NCBI RefSeq assembly: GCF_001567565.1
Contig: NZ_LSSW01000006.1
Location: forward strand, 1 to 64,000
Reading direction: 5' to 3'
Length of the DNA stretch: 64,000 bases
DNA from: Ectopseudomonas composti
GTDB taxonomy: Bacteria; Pseudomonadota; Gammaproteobacteria; Pseudomonadales; Pseudomonadaceae
Shown: piece by piece, positions 1 to 11,608 of the stretch
How positions within the stretch are numbered: the first letter of the stretch is position 1
Layout of the letters: each line of letters starts with the position of its first letter
Program-made: the position numbers and the translations under genes
Notes under the pieces: model-generated
Databases searched by the model: none
The model's input: the letters and a program-made list of their open reading frames with translations, nothing else
What the model was told of the DNA's origin: nothing

Positions 1-561
1 CGCTACCTTGAGCTTGAGGATCAGGTCGCCGGTGCCGATTTCATCGTCCAGCTTGACCTGCACTGACTCCACCACGCCGGCAGCCGGCGAGGGGATTTCC
101 ATGGAGGCCTTGTCGGACTCCAGGGTGATCAGCGACTGGTCGGCTTCGATGCGGTCGCCGGCCTTGACCATGACTTCGATGACCTTGACCTTGCCGTCGG
201 TGCCGATATCCGGCACGTGCACGTCCTGCACGCTGCTGCTGGCAGCGGCGGGCGCGGCTGCCGGAGCGGCCGCTTTCGGTGCTTCGGCTGGCGCTGCTTC
301 GGCTTTCGGCGCAGGCGCCACGTCTGCGGCTCCTTCGACTTCCAGCACCAGCAACTCGTCGCCTTCCTTCAGGCGGTCACCGATCTTGACCTTCAGTTCC
401 TTGACCACGCCGGCCTTGGGCGAGGGCACTTCCATGGAGGCCTTGTCGGATTCCAGGGTCAGTACGCTCTGGTCGGCTTCGATACGGTCGCCGACCTTCA
501 CCAGCAGTTCAATGACCTCGCCTTCACCGCCGAGGTCGGGTACGCGAATCAACTCACTCAT
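1..561 (-). CDS. aceF: Dihydrolipoamide acetyltransferase (pyruvate dehydrogenase E2), N-terminal part
   Basis: This is the 5' end of the E2 core subunit of the pyruvate dehydrogenase complex, which passes acetyl groups from E1 to CoA on swinging lipoyl arms in the cytoplasm. The 187 codons present encode two lipoyl domains, each with the lipoylation motif ESDKASME (target lysines near residues 40 and 151). They are joined by an Ala/Pro-rich flexible linker at about residues 78-110. The E1/E3-binding and catalytic domains lie beyond the window edge. The ATG at 561 sits 11 bp downstream of the aceE stop, so the two genes form one operon read toward coordinate 1. The identification is secure; only the number of lipoyl domains in the full protein is unknown. 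Confidence 0.95.
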   Translation of the reverse strand, partial: MSELIRVPDLGGEGEVIELLVKVGDRIEADQSVLTLESDKASMEVPSPKAGVVKELKVKIGDRLKEGDELLVLEVEGAADVAPAPKAEAAPAEAPKAAAPAAAPAAASSSVQDVHVPDIGTDGKVKVIEVMVKAGDRIEADQSLITLESDKASMEIPSPAAGVVESVQVKLDDEIGTGDLILKLKVA

Positions 562-572
562 CGCTACGCTCC

Positions 573-3218
<2,646 letters not shown>

Positions 3219-3330
3219 GGCTTGCTCCAGGGCGGAAAGGCTTCCAGAATCGGAGGCCAGTTGGGTCTCACCGGCTTTTTGGGCGGGCGAGTTGAAATTC
3301 TTGGATTTACCGGGGGTAGGACCGGCCGTA

Positions 3331-3345
3331 TGTAGTTTTACTACA
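3331..3345. promoter_or_regulatory. Palindromic operator, HexR-like (site 1)
   Basis: The sequence TGTAGTTTTACTACA is a perfect 6-bp inverted repeat around TTT, between the divergent aceE and glnE genes. It matches the HexR (RpiR family) consensus I remember, TGTARTwwwAYTACA, at every position. HexR senses the Entner-Doudoroff intermediate KDPG and controls central carbon genes. Assignment to HexR is inference from the motif; the palindrome itself is seen directly. Confidence 0.6.
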
Positions 3346-3383
3346 TTTCGACGGCGGATTCAGCCCTCTGGATACAATTCTTT

Positions 3384-3398
3384 CGTAGTAAAACTACA
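3384..3398. promoter_or_regulatory. Palindromic operator, HexR-like (site 2)
   Basis: The sequence cGTAGTAAAACTACA is the inverted copy of site 1 with one terminal mismatch. Its centre lies 53 bp from that of site 1, close to five helical turns, which would suit cooperative binding or looping. Both sites lie upstream of aceE (minus strand) and of glnE (plus strand), so either gene could be the target. aceE is the more plausible because it is a central carbon gene. Confidence 0.6.
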
Positions 3399-3489
3399 AT
3401 CCGCGGCACCGCCGGCCGCGCGTGCCCCGCTGGAGCGGGGCTGCGGGCGATTGCACCGTGCGTCCGGCAGTCCGCCAAAAGGATAGACC

Positions 3490-6432
3490 ATGAGCCTGCC
3501 GTTGCTGGTCGAGTTGCCCCCCTCCCTCGTATCCCTGGCCGAGCGCGCCGAAACGTCGTTGCAAAGCGCCTTGGCCGAGCATGAGACGCTGGCTCAGCGT
3601 GTCGCTGCCTGGCCCCGCGAGCGGCACGATGCATGGCGGCAGGTCTCGGCCCTGAGCGACTTCGTCGCCGAGCAGGCTCAGCGTGATCCGCAGATGTTCG
3701 TCGCGCTGGCGGAGTCCGGTGAGCTGGAGCGCAGCCTGGCGCCTGGCGAGCTGCGTCAGCAGCTGGAGGCTCAGTTGTCCGAATGTGCTGATGAGGACGC
3801 GCTGGGGCGCAGTCTGCGGCGTTTTCGCAATCGTCAGCAGCTGCGCATCATCTGGCGCGACTTCAGCCGCCAGGCGGCGCTCGGTGAAACCTGTCGCGAC
3901 CTGTCCGATCTTGCCGATGCCTGCATCGACCTGGCCTATCACTGGCTGTATCCGCGGCACTGCACGCAGTTCGGTACGCCGGTGGGGCGGCGCAGCGGTC
4001 AATCGCAGCATATGGTCATCCTCGGTATGGGCAAGCTCGGCGCGCATGAGCTGAATCTGTCCTCGGACATCGACTTGATCTTCGGTTACCCGGAAGGCGG
4101 CGAGACCGAAGGGGTGAAGCGCCCGCTGGACAATCAGGAGTTCTTCATTCGCCTGGGGCAGAGGCTGATCAAGGCGCTGGATGCGATCACCGTCGACGGC
4201 TTCGTGTTCCGCACCGACATGCGCCTGCGGCCCTATGGTTCCAGCGGTGCGCTGGTGTTCAGCTTCAATGCGCTGGAGCAGTACTACCAGGATCAGGGCC
4301 GCGACTGGGAGCGCTACGCCATGATCAAGGCGCGTGTGGTCGGCGGCGATCAGGCAGCAGGTGCCGAGTTGCTGGAGATGCTGCGACCTTTCGTCTATCG
4401 CCGCTACCTGGATTTTTCCGCCATCGAGGCGCTGCGTGCGATGAAGCTGCTGATCCAGCAGGAGGTGCGGCGCAAGGGCATGAGTGACAACATCAAGCTC
4501 GGTGCCGGCGGAATCCGTGAGATCGAGTTCATCGCCCAGGCCTTCCAGCTGATTCACGGCGGGCGTGATCTCAGTCTGCAGCAGCGGCCGTTGCTCAAGG
4601 TGCTGGGTACGCTGGAGGGGCAGGGCTACCTGCCGCCAGCAGTGGTCACCGAAATGAAGGAAGGCTACGAGTTCCTGCGCTACACCGAGCACGCCTTGCA
4701 GGGCATTGGTGATCGGCAGACGCAGATGCTGCCGGCCGATGCGCAAGATCAGGCGCGCGTGGCGGCAATCATGGGTTTTGCTGACTGGGCGAGTTTTCAT
4801 GAGCGCCTCATGCACTGGCGCGGGCGCATCGAATGGCATTTCCAGCAGGTGATCGCCGATCCTGATGAGGATGAGTCGGATGCTGGCGAGGCCAGTGTCG
4901 GCGCCGAGTGGCTGCCTTTGTGGCAGGGGGCGCTGGATGAAGAGGCGGCTGCGCAGCAACTGCTGGAAAGCGGTTTCGTCGATGCTGTCGCCGCTTGTCG
5001 GCGCCTGGCCGATCTGCGTAACGGTCCGCAGGTCCGCGCCATGCAGCGTCTGGGGCGCGAGCGACTGGATGCCTTTATTCCGCGTCTGTTGGTGCAGGCG
5101 GTGGAGCATGATGCCCCGGACCTGGTGCTGGAGCGGGTGCTGCCTCTGGTGGAAAAGGTGGCCCGGCGCTCGGCCTACCTGGTGCTGTTGACCGAGAACC
5201 CCGGTGCGCTGGAGCGGTTGATCAGCCTCTGCGCAGCCAGCCCGTGGATTGCCGAGCAGATCGCTCGTTACCCGCTGTTGCTCGACGAGTTGCTCAACGA
5301 AGGACGCCTGTATTCGCCGCCGCTGGCGCCGGAGCTGGCGGCCGAGCTGCGTGAGCGGCTGATCCGCATCCCCGAGGAAGACCTGGAGCAGCAGATGGAG
5401 GCGCTGCGCCACTTCAAGCTGGCGCACAGCCTGCGCGTGGCAGCCTCGGAGATCGCCGGTACGCTGCCGTTGATGAAAGTGTCGGACTACCTGACCTGGC
5501 TGGCCGAGGCGATTCTCGATCAGGTGCTGGCCCTGGCCTGGCAGCACACGGTGCAGCGTCATGGTCGGCCGTATCGTGCCGACGGTACGCCCTGTGATCC
5601 GGACTTCATCATTGTCGGCTACGGCAAGGTCGGCGGTCTGGAGTTTGGCCATGGCTCGGACCTGGATCTGGTGTTCATCCACGACGGCGACCCGCAGGCT
5701 GAGACCGATGGTGCCAAATCCATCGATGGTGCGCAGTTCTTCACCCGCCTGGGGCAGCGCATCATTCATCTGCTGACCACCCAGACCACCTCCGGCGCGC
5801 TCTATGAGGTGGACATGCGCCTGCGACCTTCTGGCGCAGCCGGGCTGCTGGTCAGTTCGCTGGGCGCTTTTCAGCGCTATCAGGAAACCGAGGCCTGGAC
5901 CTGGGAGCACCAGGCGCTGGTGCGGGCGCGGGTGCTGGTGGGATGTTCGCGTCTGGCCGGCGAATTCGCTCGCGTACGGGCCGAGGTGCTGGGGCGTCAG
6001 CGTGATGTCGAGGCGCTGCGGGTCGAGGTCAGCGAGATGCGCGCGAAGATGCGCGACAACCTTGGCAACAAAAATACCGCGGCCGGGACGGCGCCGAATG
6101 CCTTCGAGGCCACGTCCTCCTTCGATCTGAAGCAGGATGCCGGTGGTATCGTCGATATCGAATTTATGGTGCAATACGCGGCTCTGGCCTGGTCGTGGCA
6201 ACACCCGCAGCTACTCGAGTTCACCGATAACATCCGCATTCTGGAGGGTCTGGAGCGGGTCGGATTGATGGGCGCCGAGGATGCCGCATTGCTGCGCGAG
6301 GTCTACAAGATCTATCGCTCGGCTGCTCATCGCCAGGCGCTGCAGAAGCAGCCCGGTGTGGTGCCGGGCGATCAGTTCCAGGATGAGCGTCGCGCCGTGA
6401 TGCGCCTGTGGCGTCAGCTGGGGCTGAGTTGA
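3490..6432 (+). CDS. glnE: Bifunctional glutamine synthetase adenylyltransferase/deadenylase
   Basis: This enzyme attaches and removes AMP on glutamine synthetase in response to PII, tuning nitrogen assimilation. The 980-residue protein has two nucleotidyltransferase halves. The first carries LGMGKLGAHELNLSSDIDL from about residue 178, and the second VGYGKVGGLEFGHGSDLDL from about residue 708. Each has the metal-binding DxD (SDIDL and SDLDL). Length and duplicated architecture are typical of GlnE. It is transcribed divergently from aceE, and ilvE follows 64 bp downstream after a weak GGGGC/GCCCC hairpin at 6439-6452 that has no T-tract. The 936-residue antisense open frame is rejected as a shadow. 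Confidence 0.97.
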   Translation: MSLPLLVELPPSLVSLAERAETSLQSALAEHETLAQRVAAWPRERHDAWRQVSALSDFVAEQAQRDPQMFVALAESGELERSLAPGELRQQLEAQLSECADEDALGRSLRRFRNRQQLRIIWRDFSRQAALGETCRDLSDLADACIDLAYHWLYPRHCTQFGTPVGRRSGQSQHMVILGMGKLGAHELNLSSDIDLIFGYPEGGETEGVKRPLDNQEFFIRLGQRLIKALDAITVDGFVFRTDMRLRPYGSSGALVFSFNALEQYYQDQGRDWERYAMIKARVVGGDQAAGAELLEMLRPFVYRRYLDFSAIEALRAMKLLIQQEVRRKGMSDNIKLGAGGIREIEFIAQAFQLIHGGRDLSLQQRPLLKVLGTLEGQGYLPPAVVTEMKEGYEFLRYTEHALQGIGDRQTQMLPADAQDQARVAAIMGFADWASFHERLMHWRGRIEWHFQQVIADPDEDESDAGEASVGAEWLPLWQGALDEEAAAQQLLESGFVDAVAACRRLADLRNGPQVRAMQRLGRERLDAFIPRLLVQAVEHDAPDLVLERVLPLVEKVARRSAYLVLLTENPGALERLISLCAASPWIAEQIARYPLLLDELLNEGRLYSPPLAPELAAELRERLIRIPEEDLEQQMEALRHFKLAHSLRVAASEIAGTLPLMKVSDYLTWLAEAILDQVLALAWQHTVQRHGRPYRADGTPCDPDFIIVGYGKVGGLEFGHGSDLDLVFIHDGDPQAETDGAKSIDGAQFFTRLGQRIIHLLTTQTTSGALYEVDMRLRPSGAAGLLVSSLGAFQRYQETEAWTWEHQALVRARVLVGCSRLAGEFARVRAEVLGRQRDVEALRVEVSEMRAKMRDNLGNKNTAAGTAPNAFEATSSFDLKQDAGGIVDIEFMVQYAALAWSWQHPQLLEFTDNIRILEGLERVGLMGAEDAALLREVYKIYRSAAHRQALQKQPGVVPGDQFQDERRAVMRLWRQLGLS

Positions 6433-6496
6433 ATGGCAGGGGCTGCGGCCCCACCTAATTGTTCGAACCGTGAAGCGAATTTGAGGAGCAGGCAAG

Positions 6497-7420
6497 ATGT
6501 CGATGTCCGACCGTGATGGCGTGATCTGGTACGACGGCAAACTGGTGCCGTGGCGCGAAGCCAACACCCATGTGCTGACCCATACCCTGCACTACGGCAT
6601 GGGCGTGTTCGAGGGCGTACGTGCCTACAACACCCCGGACGGCACCGCGATCTTCCGCCTGCAGGCGCACACCGACCGTCTGTTCGATTCCGCGCACATC
6701 TTCAATATGCAGATCCCTTTCACCAAGGAAGAGATCAACGAAGCCCAGCGCGCTGCAGTGCGTGAGAACGGCCTGGAAAGCGCCTACCTGCGCCCGATGG
6801 TGTTCTTCGGCAGCGAGGGCATGGGCCTGCGCGCCGCTGGACTGAAAGTGCACGTGATCGTTGCCGCCTGGCACTGGGGCGCCTACATGGGCGAAGAAGC
6901 GCTGGAGGCCGGCATCAAGGTGCGCACCAGCTCCTACACGCGCCACCACGTCAACATCGCCATGACCCGTGCCAAGGCCAACGGCAACTACATCAACTCG
7001 ATGCTGGCCCTGCAGGAAGCCATCTCCGGTGGCGCCGACGAAGCCATGCTGCTGGATCCGGAAGGCTACGTGGCCGAGGGCTCGGGCGAGAACATCTTCC
7101 TGGTCAAGGACGGTGTGGTGTACACCCCGGAAGTGACTTCCTGCCTCAACGGCATCACCCGCAGCACCATCCTCACCCTGGCCGACGAGCACGGCGTCAA
7201 GGTGGTGGAGAAGCGCATCACGCGCGACGAGGTGTATATCGCCGACGAGGCCTTCTTCACCGGCACCGCTGCCGAAGTCACGCCGATCCGCGAAGTCGAC
7301 GGGCGCAAGATCGGTGCCGGCCGCCGCGGTCCGGTCACCGAGAAGCTGCAGAAGGCCTACTTCGACCTCGTTACCGGCAAGACCAGCGGCCACGCCGAAT
7401 GGCGTACGCTGGTCAAGTAA
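6497..7420 (+). CDS. ilvE: Branched-chain amino acid aminotransferase
   Basis: This PLP enzyme carries out the last step of leucine, isoleucine and valine synthesis and the first step of their breakdown. It is a fold-type IV aminotransferase of 307 residues. The PLP lysine lies in TRAKANGNYINS (about residue 160), and the phosphate-binding EGSGENIF follows near residue 194. The N-terminal HYGMGVFEGVRAY is typical of IlvE. A GAGGAG ribosome site lies about 8 bp upstream of the ATG at 6497; a second ATG two codons later is an alternative start. Downstream, a 201-bp gap separates it from the LPS genes. Confidence 0.95.
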   Translation: MSMSDRDGVIWYDGKLVPWREANTHVLTHTLHYGMGVFEGVRAYNTPDGTAIFRLQAHTDRLFDSAHIFNMQIPFTKEEINEAQRAAVRENGLESAYLRPMVFFGSEGMGLRAAGLKVHVIVAAWHWGAYMGEEALEAGIKVRTSSYTRHHVNIAMTRAKANGNYINSMLALQEAISGGADEAMLLDPEGYVAEGSGENIFLVKDGVVYTPEVTSCLNGITRSTILTLADEHGVKVVEKRITRDEVYIADEAFFTGTAAEVTPIREVDGRKIGAGRRGPVTEKLQKAYFDLVTGKTSGHAEWRTLVK

Positions 7421-7621
7421 GCGATTCCTCGAAGGCCCGACGGGGAGGCTTCAGGAGTCTGTCGGCAATCTTGCGAGCTAGAGTCAGGCTAGGCGCGACA
7501 GGGGGAGGCGTGAGTTTACTGCGGTAAATGAACGCCCAAGGCCCTTTTGCAACGACGCATGACCGACGCGCAGCTGATTGCAGGTAGGCTCTGAGCCTCC
7601 CCGGTTGTTTTTGGATAAGGC
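7421..7621. other. Intergenic gap upstream of the LPS core operon
   Basis: No gene is supported here. The gap contains a small perfect hairpin, TTTAC (7515-7519) TGCG GTAAA (7524-7528), and a GGGGAGG/CCTCCCC pair (7442-7448 and about 7595-7601) that could fold over a distance. The promoter of the waaF operon probably lies near 7580-7621, but I could not assign clear -35 and -10 boxes. The sequence has the look of dispersed Pseudomonas intergenic repeat material. Confidence 0.4.
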
Positions 7622-8665
7622 ATGAAAATACTGATCATCGGCCCTAGCTGGGTAGGCGACATGGTGATGGCGCAGACTCTGTTTCAGTGCCTGAAGCAAC
7701 GCCACCCTGCGTGCGAGATCGACGTGCTGGCACCGGACTGGAGCCGGCCGATCCTCGAGCGCATGCCCGAGGTGCGCGCCGCGCTGAGCCTGCCGCTGGG
7801 GCATGGCGTGCTCGATCTGGCCAGCCGTCGGCGGATCGGCAAGTCGCTGGCCGGTCAGTACGACCAGGCGATCCTGCTGCCCAACTCGCTCAAGTCCGCG
7901 CTGGTGCCCTGGTTCGCCGGTATCCCCAAGCGCACTGGCTGGAAGGGCGAGATGCGCTATGGCCTGCTCAACGATATCCGCACGCTGGATAAAGACCGCT
8001 ATCCGCTGATGATCGAGCGTTTCATGGCGCTGGCCTATGAGCCCGATACGCTGCTGACCCAGCCTTACCCGCAGCCGCGTCTGCAGATCGATGAGTCCAG
8101 TCGCGACGCCGCGCTGGCCAAGTTCGGCCTGCAACTGGACCGGCCGGTGCTGGCGCTGTGTCCGGGCGCCGAGTTCGGCGAGGCCAAGCGCTGGCCCGCC
8201 GAGCACTATGCCAAGGTGGCCGAGGCCAAGATTCGTGAAGGCTGGCAGGTCTGGTTGTTCGGATCGAAGAACGACCATGCCGGTGGCGAAGATATTCGCC
8301 TGCGTCTGATTCCGGGCCTGCGCGAGGAAGTCAGCAATCTTTCCGGGCAGACCAGCCTGGCCGAGGCCATCGACCTGATGTCGGCGGCCACCGCCGTGGT
8401 GTCCAACGACTCCGGGCTGATGCACGTCGCTGCCGCCCTGAACCGTCCGCTGGTGGCGGTCTATGGCTCCACCTCGCCGCAGTTCACCCCGCCTTTGGCC
8501 GATCGTGTCGAGATCGTCCGCCTGGGGCTGGAGTGCAGCCCCTGCTTCGAGCGTACCTGCCGTTACGGTCACTACAACTGCCTGCGCGAGCTCAAACCGC
8601 GTCCGGTGATCGAGGCGCTGGATCGGCTGGTCGGCGAAGCCTTGACCCTGGTCGAGGGCGACTGA
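7622..8665 (+). CDS. waaF: ADP-heptose:LPS heptosyltransferase II
   Basis: WaaF transfers the second L-glycero-D-manno-heptose onto HepI of the LPS inner core at the cytoplasmic face of the inner membrane. The 347-residue protein is a GT9 enzyme. It starts MKILIIGPSWVGDMVMAQTL and carries the donor-site motif NDSGLMHVAAA near residue 262. A Cys-rich segment, ECSPCFERTC, lies near residue 303 and is typical of WaaF. It is the first gene of a tightly packed LPS operon, with waaC starting 2 bp after its stop. Confidence 0.95.
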   Translation: MKILIIGPSWVGDMVMAQTLFQCLKQRHPACEIDVLAPDWSRPILERMPEVRAALSLPLGHGVLDLASRRRIGKSLAGQYDQAILLPNSLKSALVPWFAGIPKRTGWKGEMRYGLLNDIRTLDKDRYPLMIERFMALAYEPDTLLTQPYPQPRLQIDESSRDAALAKFGLQLDRPVLALCPGAEFGEAKRWPAEHYAKVAEAKIREGWQVWLFGSKNDHAGGEDIRLRLIPGLREEVSNLSGQTSLAEAIDLMSAATAVVSNDSGLMHVAAALNRPLVAVYGSTSPQFTPPLADRVEIVRLGLECSPCFERTCRYGHYNCLRELKPRPVIEALDRLVGEALTLVEGD

Positions 8666-8666
8666 T

Positions 8667-9671
8667 TTGCGGGTGCTGATCATCAAGACCTCGTCGCTCG
8701 GCGACGTGGTGCATACCCTGCCGGCATTGACCGATGCAGCCCGTGCGATTCCTGGCATCCGTTTCGACTGGGTGGTCGAGGAAGGTTTCGCCGAGATTCC
8801 GGCCTGGCACCCGGCGGTTTCTCAGGTGATTCCCGTAGCCATTCGTCGCTGGCGCAAGCATCCGCTGCGCACCTGGCGCAGTGGCGAGTGGGCGCGCTTC
8901 AAGCAGCGGCTGCGCGAGACCCGCTACGACCTGGTGATCGACGCTCAGGGTCTGCTCAAAAGTGCCTGGCTGACGCGCTATGTGCAGGCGCCAGTGGCCG
9001 GGCTGGATCGCGACTCGGCGCGCGAACCGCTGGCCAGCCGTTTCTATGCCCGGCGTTATGCGGTCGCCAAGGATCAGCATGCCCTGGAGCGGGTGCGCCA
9101 GCTGTTCGCCAAGGCGCTGGGCTATCCGCTGCCGCCTGGTACCGCCGATTACGGGCTGAACCGCGCGGCGATGATGGATACTGCGGCGCCGCCCTACCTG
9201 GTGTTTCTGCACGGCACCACCTGGGCCAGCAAGCACTGGCCGGAAGCCGATTGGCGCGCTCTAGCCGAGCGCATGGACGAGCTGGGCTGGGCCGTGCGCC
9301 TGCCCTGGGGCAACGAGGCGGAAAAGGCGCGTGCCGAGCGTATCGCTGCCGGCCTGAGGCATGCCGCCGTGTTGCCGAAGTTGAACCTGGCCGGCGTGGC
9401 CAAGGTGATTGCCGGCGCCAGCGCCTGCGTTTCCGTCGATACCGGGCTCGGCCATCTGGCTGCAGCGCTGGACGTTCCCAATATTTCCCTTTATGGCCCG
9501 ACCCTGCCCGGCAAGGTGGGCGCCTATGGCCGTAGCCAGATTCACCTGTGCGCCAGTGGCCCTGGGGCTGGCGGCGGTGATCGTGACAAGCCTTGCTTCG
9601 ATGGCCTGGGCGCCGAGCGCGTCGGTCTGGAACTGGAGGCGCTGTTGCTTGCGCCTCCCGGCACCCTTTAA
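8667..9671 (+). CDS. waaC: ADP-heptose:LPS heptosyltransferase I
   Basis: WaaC adds the first heptose to Kdo2-lipid A. The protein (334 residues, GT9) starts MRVLIIKTSSLGDVVHTLPA, the conserved WaaC N-terminus with the SLGDV acceptor loop. The donor-site SVDTGLGHLAAAL lies near residue 255. The start codon is TTG at 8667, one base after the waaF stop; no ATG or GTG gives the conserved N-terminus. The rare start and tight junction suggest translational coupling to waaF. Confidence 0.95.
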   Translation: MRVLIIKTSSLGDVVHTLPALTDAARAIPGIRFDWVVEEGFAEIPAWHPAVSQVIPVAIRRWRKHPLRTWRSGEWARFKQRLRETRYDLVIDAQGLLKSAWLTRYVQAPVAGLDRDSAREPLASRFYARRYAVAKDQHALERVRQLFAKALGYPLPPGTADYGLNRAAMMDTAAPPYLVFLHGTTWASKHWPEADWRALAERMDELGWAVRLPWGNEAEKARAERIAAGLRHAAVLPKLNLAGVAKVIAGASACVSVDTGLGHLAAALDVPNISLYGPTLPGKVGAYGRSQIHLCASGPGAGGGDRDKPCFDGLGAERVGLELEALLLAPPGTL

Positions 9672-9680
9672 GGAGCGGCT

Positions 9681-10805
9681 ATGCAACTGGCCTTCGTTCT
9701 CTACAAATACTTCCCGTTCGGCGGGCTACAGCGCGATTTCATGCGCATTGCCCTAGAGTGTCAGGCGCGTGGTCATGCCATTCGCGTCTACACGCCGATC
9801 TGGGAAGGCGACAACCCCGGCGGCTTCGACGTTCGCGTGGCGCCGGTGCGCGCGCTGTTCAATCATCGCCGCAACGAGAAGTTTACGGCCTGGTTGCAGG
9901 CGGATCTGGCGCGCGATCCAGTCGACCGGGTGATAGGTTTCAACAAGATGCCCGGCCTCGACGTCTACTACGCCGCCGACGGCTGCTTCGAGGACAAGGC
10001 GCAGACCCTGCGTAACCCGATCTACCGGCGCTGGGGTCGCTACAAGCACTTCGCCGACTACGAGCGTGCAGTGTTCGCGCCGGAGTCGAAGACCGAAATC
10101 CTGATGATCTCCGAAGTGCAGCAGCCGCTGTTCATCAAGCACTACAAGACGCCGCTGCAGCGCTTCCATCTGCTGCCGCCCGGCATCGCCCAGGATCGTC
10201 GTGCGCCGGCCAATGCCGCAGAAGTCCGTGCCGAGTTCCGCCGTGAGTTCAAGCTGGCCGACGACGACCTGCTGCTGGTGCAGATCGGCTCCGGTTTCAA
10301 GACCAAGGGCCTGGATCGCAGCCTCAAGGCGCTGGCCGCGTTGCCGCGTGAGCTGCGCAAACGCACTCGCCTGATCGCCATTGGCCAGGACGACCCCAAG
10401 CCATTCCTGCTGCAGATCAAGGCGCTGGGGCTGTCCGATCAGGTGCAGATCCTCAAGGGGCGCAGCGACATTCCGCGCTTTTTGCTCGGCGCCGACCTGC
10501 TGATCCATCCGGCCTACAACGAGAACACCGGCACCGTGCTGCTGGAGGCGCTGGTGTCCGGGTTGCCGGTGCTGGTCACCGATGTCTGTGGTTATGCCCA
10601 CTACATTGCCGATGCTGATTGCGGCCGCGTACTACCCAGCCCCTTCGAACAGGAACGGCTCAACCGTACCCTGACCGATATGCTCGCCGATCCGGAGCGC
10701 CGCGCGTTCTGGGGGCGCAACGCGCTGGCGTATGCCGACAGTGCCGATCTGTATTCGATGCCGAAGAAGGCTGCCGACGTGATCCTGGCGGAGAAGCATG
10801 CGTGA
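9681..10805 (+). CDS. waaG: LPS core glucosyltransferase I family protein
   Basis: WaaG is a GT4 enzyme that adds the first hexose to HepII of the inner core. In Pseudomonas the transferred sugar is thought to be a galactosamine derivative rather than glucose. The 374-residue protein starts MQLAFVLYKYFPFGGLQRDF, with the N-terminal FGG acceptor loop. The GT4 EX7E motif appears as YNENTGTVLLEAL near residue 282. An AAGGAGCGG ribosome site precedes the ATG. Its stop overlaps the GTG start of waaP. Confidence 0.93.
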   Translation: MQLAFVLYKYFPFGGLQRDFMRIALECQARGHAIRVYTPIWEGDNPGGFDVRVAPVRALFNHRRNEKFTAWLQADLARDPVDRVIGFNKMPGLDVYYAADGCFEDKAQTLRNPIYRRWGRYKHFADYERAVFAPESKTEILMISEVQQPLFIKHYKTPLQRFHLLPPGIAQDRRAPANAAEVRAEFRREFKLADDDLLLVQIGSGFKTKGLDRSLKALAALPRELRKRTRLIAIGQDDPKPFLLQIKALGLSDQVQILKGRSDIPRFLLGADLLIHPAYNENTGTVLLEALVSGLPVLVTDVCGYAHYIADADCGRVLPSPFEQERLNRTLTDMLADPERRAFWGRNALAYADSADLYSMPKKAADVILAEKHA

Positions 10806-11608
10806 AGCTGATGCTCGCTGAACCCTTCAAGACCCTGTGGGCAGGGCACGACGCCTTCGATGCTGTGGAGGCGCTGCAGGGGCAGGTCTACCGTGAGCTG
10901 GAAGGGCGCCGCACCTTGCGTACCGAGGTCGATGGTCATGGCTATTTCGTCAAGATTCATCGCGGTATCGGCTGGGGTGAGATCGTCAAGAACCTGCTCA
11001 CGGCCAAGGCGCCCGTACTGGGCGCGGCGCAGGAGTGGCAGGCGATCCAGCGTTTGACCGAGGCAGGTGTGCCGACCATGACCGCAGTTGCCTATGGCGA
11101 GCGCGGCAGCAATCCGGCGCGGCAGCACTCGTTCATCGTCACCGAGGAGCTGGCGCCGACCGTCGACCTGGAGCAGCTCAGCCTCAACTGGGCGCAACAG
11201 CCACCCAAGCCGGCGCTCAAGTGGGCGCTGATCGAGCGAGTGGCGCAGATGACCGGCACCATGCACCGCGCGGGGGTCAATCACCGCGACTGTTATATCT
11301 GCCACTTCCTGCTGCACACCGACCGGCCGATCCAGGCCAGCGACCTGCGCCTGTCGGTGATCGACCTGCACCGTGCCCAGGTGCGCGACGCCGTACCCCG
11401 CCGCTGGCGTGACAAGGATCTGGCTGCCCTGTACTTCTCGGCGCTGGATATCGGCCTGACCCACCGCGACAAGCTGCGCTTTCTGCGTGCCTATTTTCAG
11501 CGGCCCCTGCGCCAGGTGCTGCGCGAGGAGGCGAGCCTGCTCGCCTGGTTGGAGCGCAAGGCAGTGAAACTGTATGAACGTAAGCAGCGTTACGGAGATG
11601 CGCTCTGA
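10802..11608 (+). CDS. waaP: LPS heptose I kinase
   Basis: WaaP phosphorylates HepI of the inner core, which is required for outer membrane integrity in P. aeruginosa. It has a protein-kinase-like fold. The catalytic loop is NHRDCYICHFLL (about residues 159-170), with the catalytic Asp present and His at the usual Asn position, as in known WaaP. The second metal Asp is in SVIDLHRA. I chose the GTG at 10802, which overlaps the waaG stop and gives 268 residues, matching my memory of WaaP length. The longer open frame from 10619 lies inside waaG and is not credible. The next gene's ATG overlaps its stop by one base. Confidence 0.93.
   Translation: MKLMLAEPFKTLWAGHDAFDAVEALQGQVYRELEGRRTLRTEVDGHGYFVKIHRGIGWGEIVKNLLTAKAPVLGAAQEWQAIQRLTEAGVPTMTAVAYGERGSNPARQHSFIVTEELAPTVDLEQLSLNWAQQPPKPALKWALIERVAQMTGTMHRAGVNHRDCYICHFLLHTDRPIQASDLRLSVIDLHRAQVRDAVPRRWRDKDLAALYFSALDIGLTHRDKLRFLRAYFQRPLRQVLREEASLLAWLERKAVKLYERKQRYGDAL

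Noticed and set aside
3394..6204. 936-residue open frame on the minus strand opposite glnE
   Set aside because: It lies wholly antisense to a clear glnE, has low-complexity His/Gln/Arg-rich sequence and no ribosome site or family motif; long antisense frames are common in high-GC genomes.
6439..6452. Possible terminator after glnE
   Set aside because: Only a 5-bp stem with no T-run; too weak to call.
10619..10801. Upstream extension of waaP
   Set aside because: It overlaps waaG in another frame and gives a non-family N-terminus; the GTG at 10802 fits WaaP length and the coupled junction.
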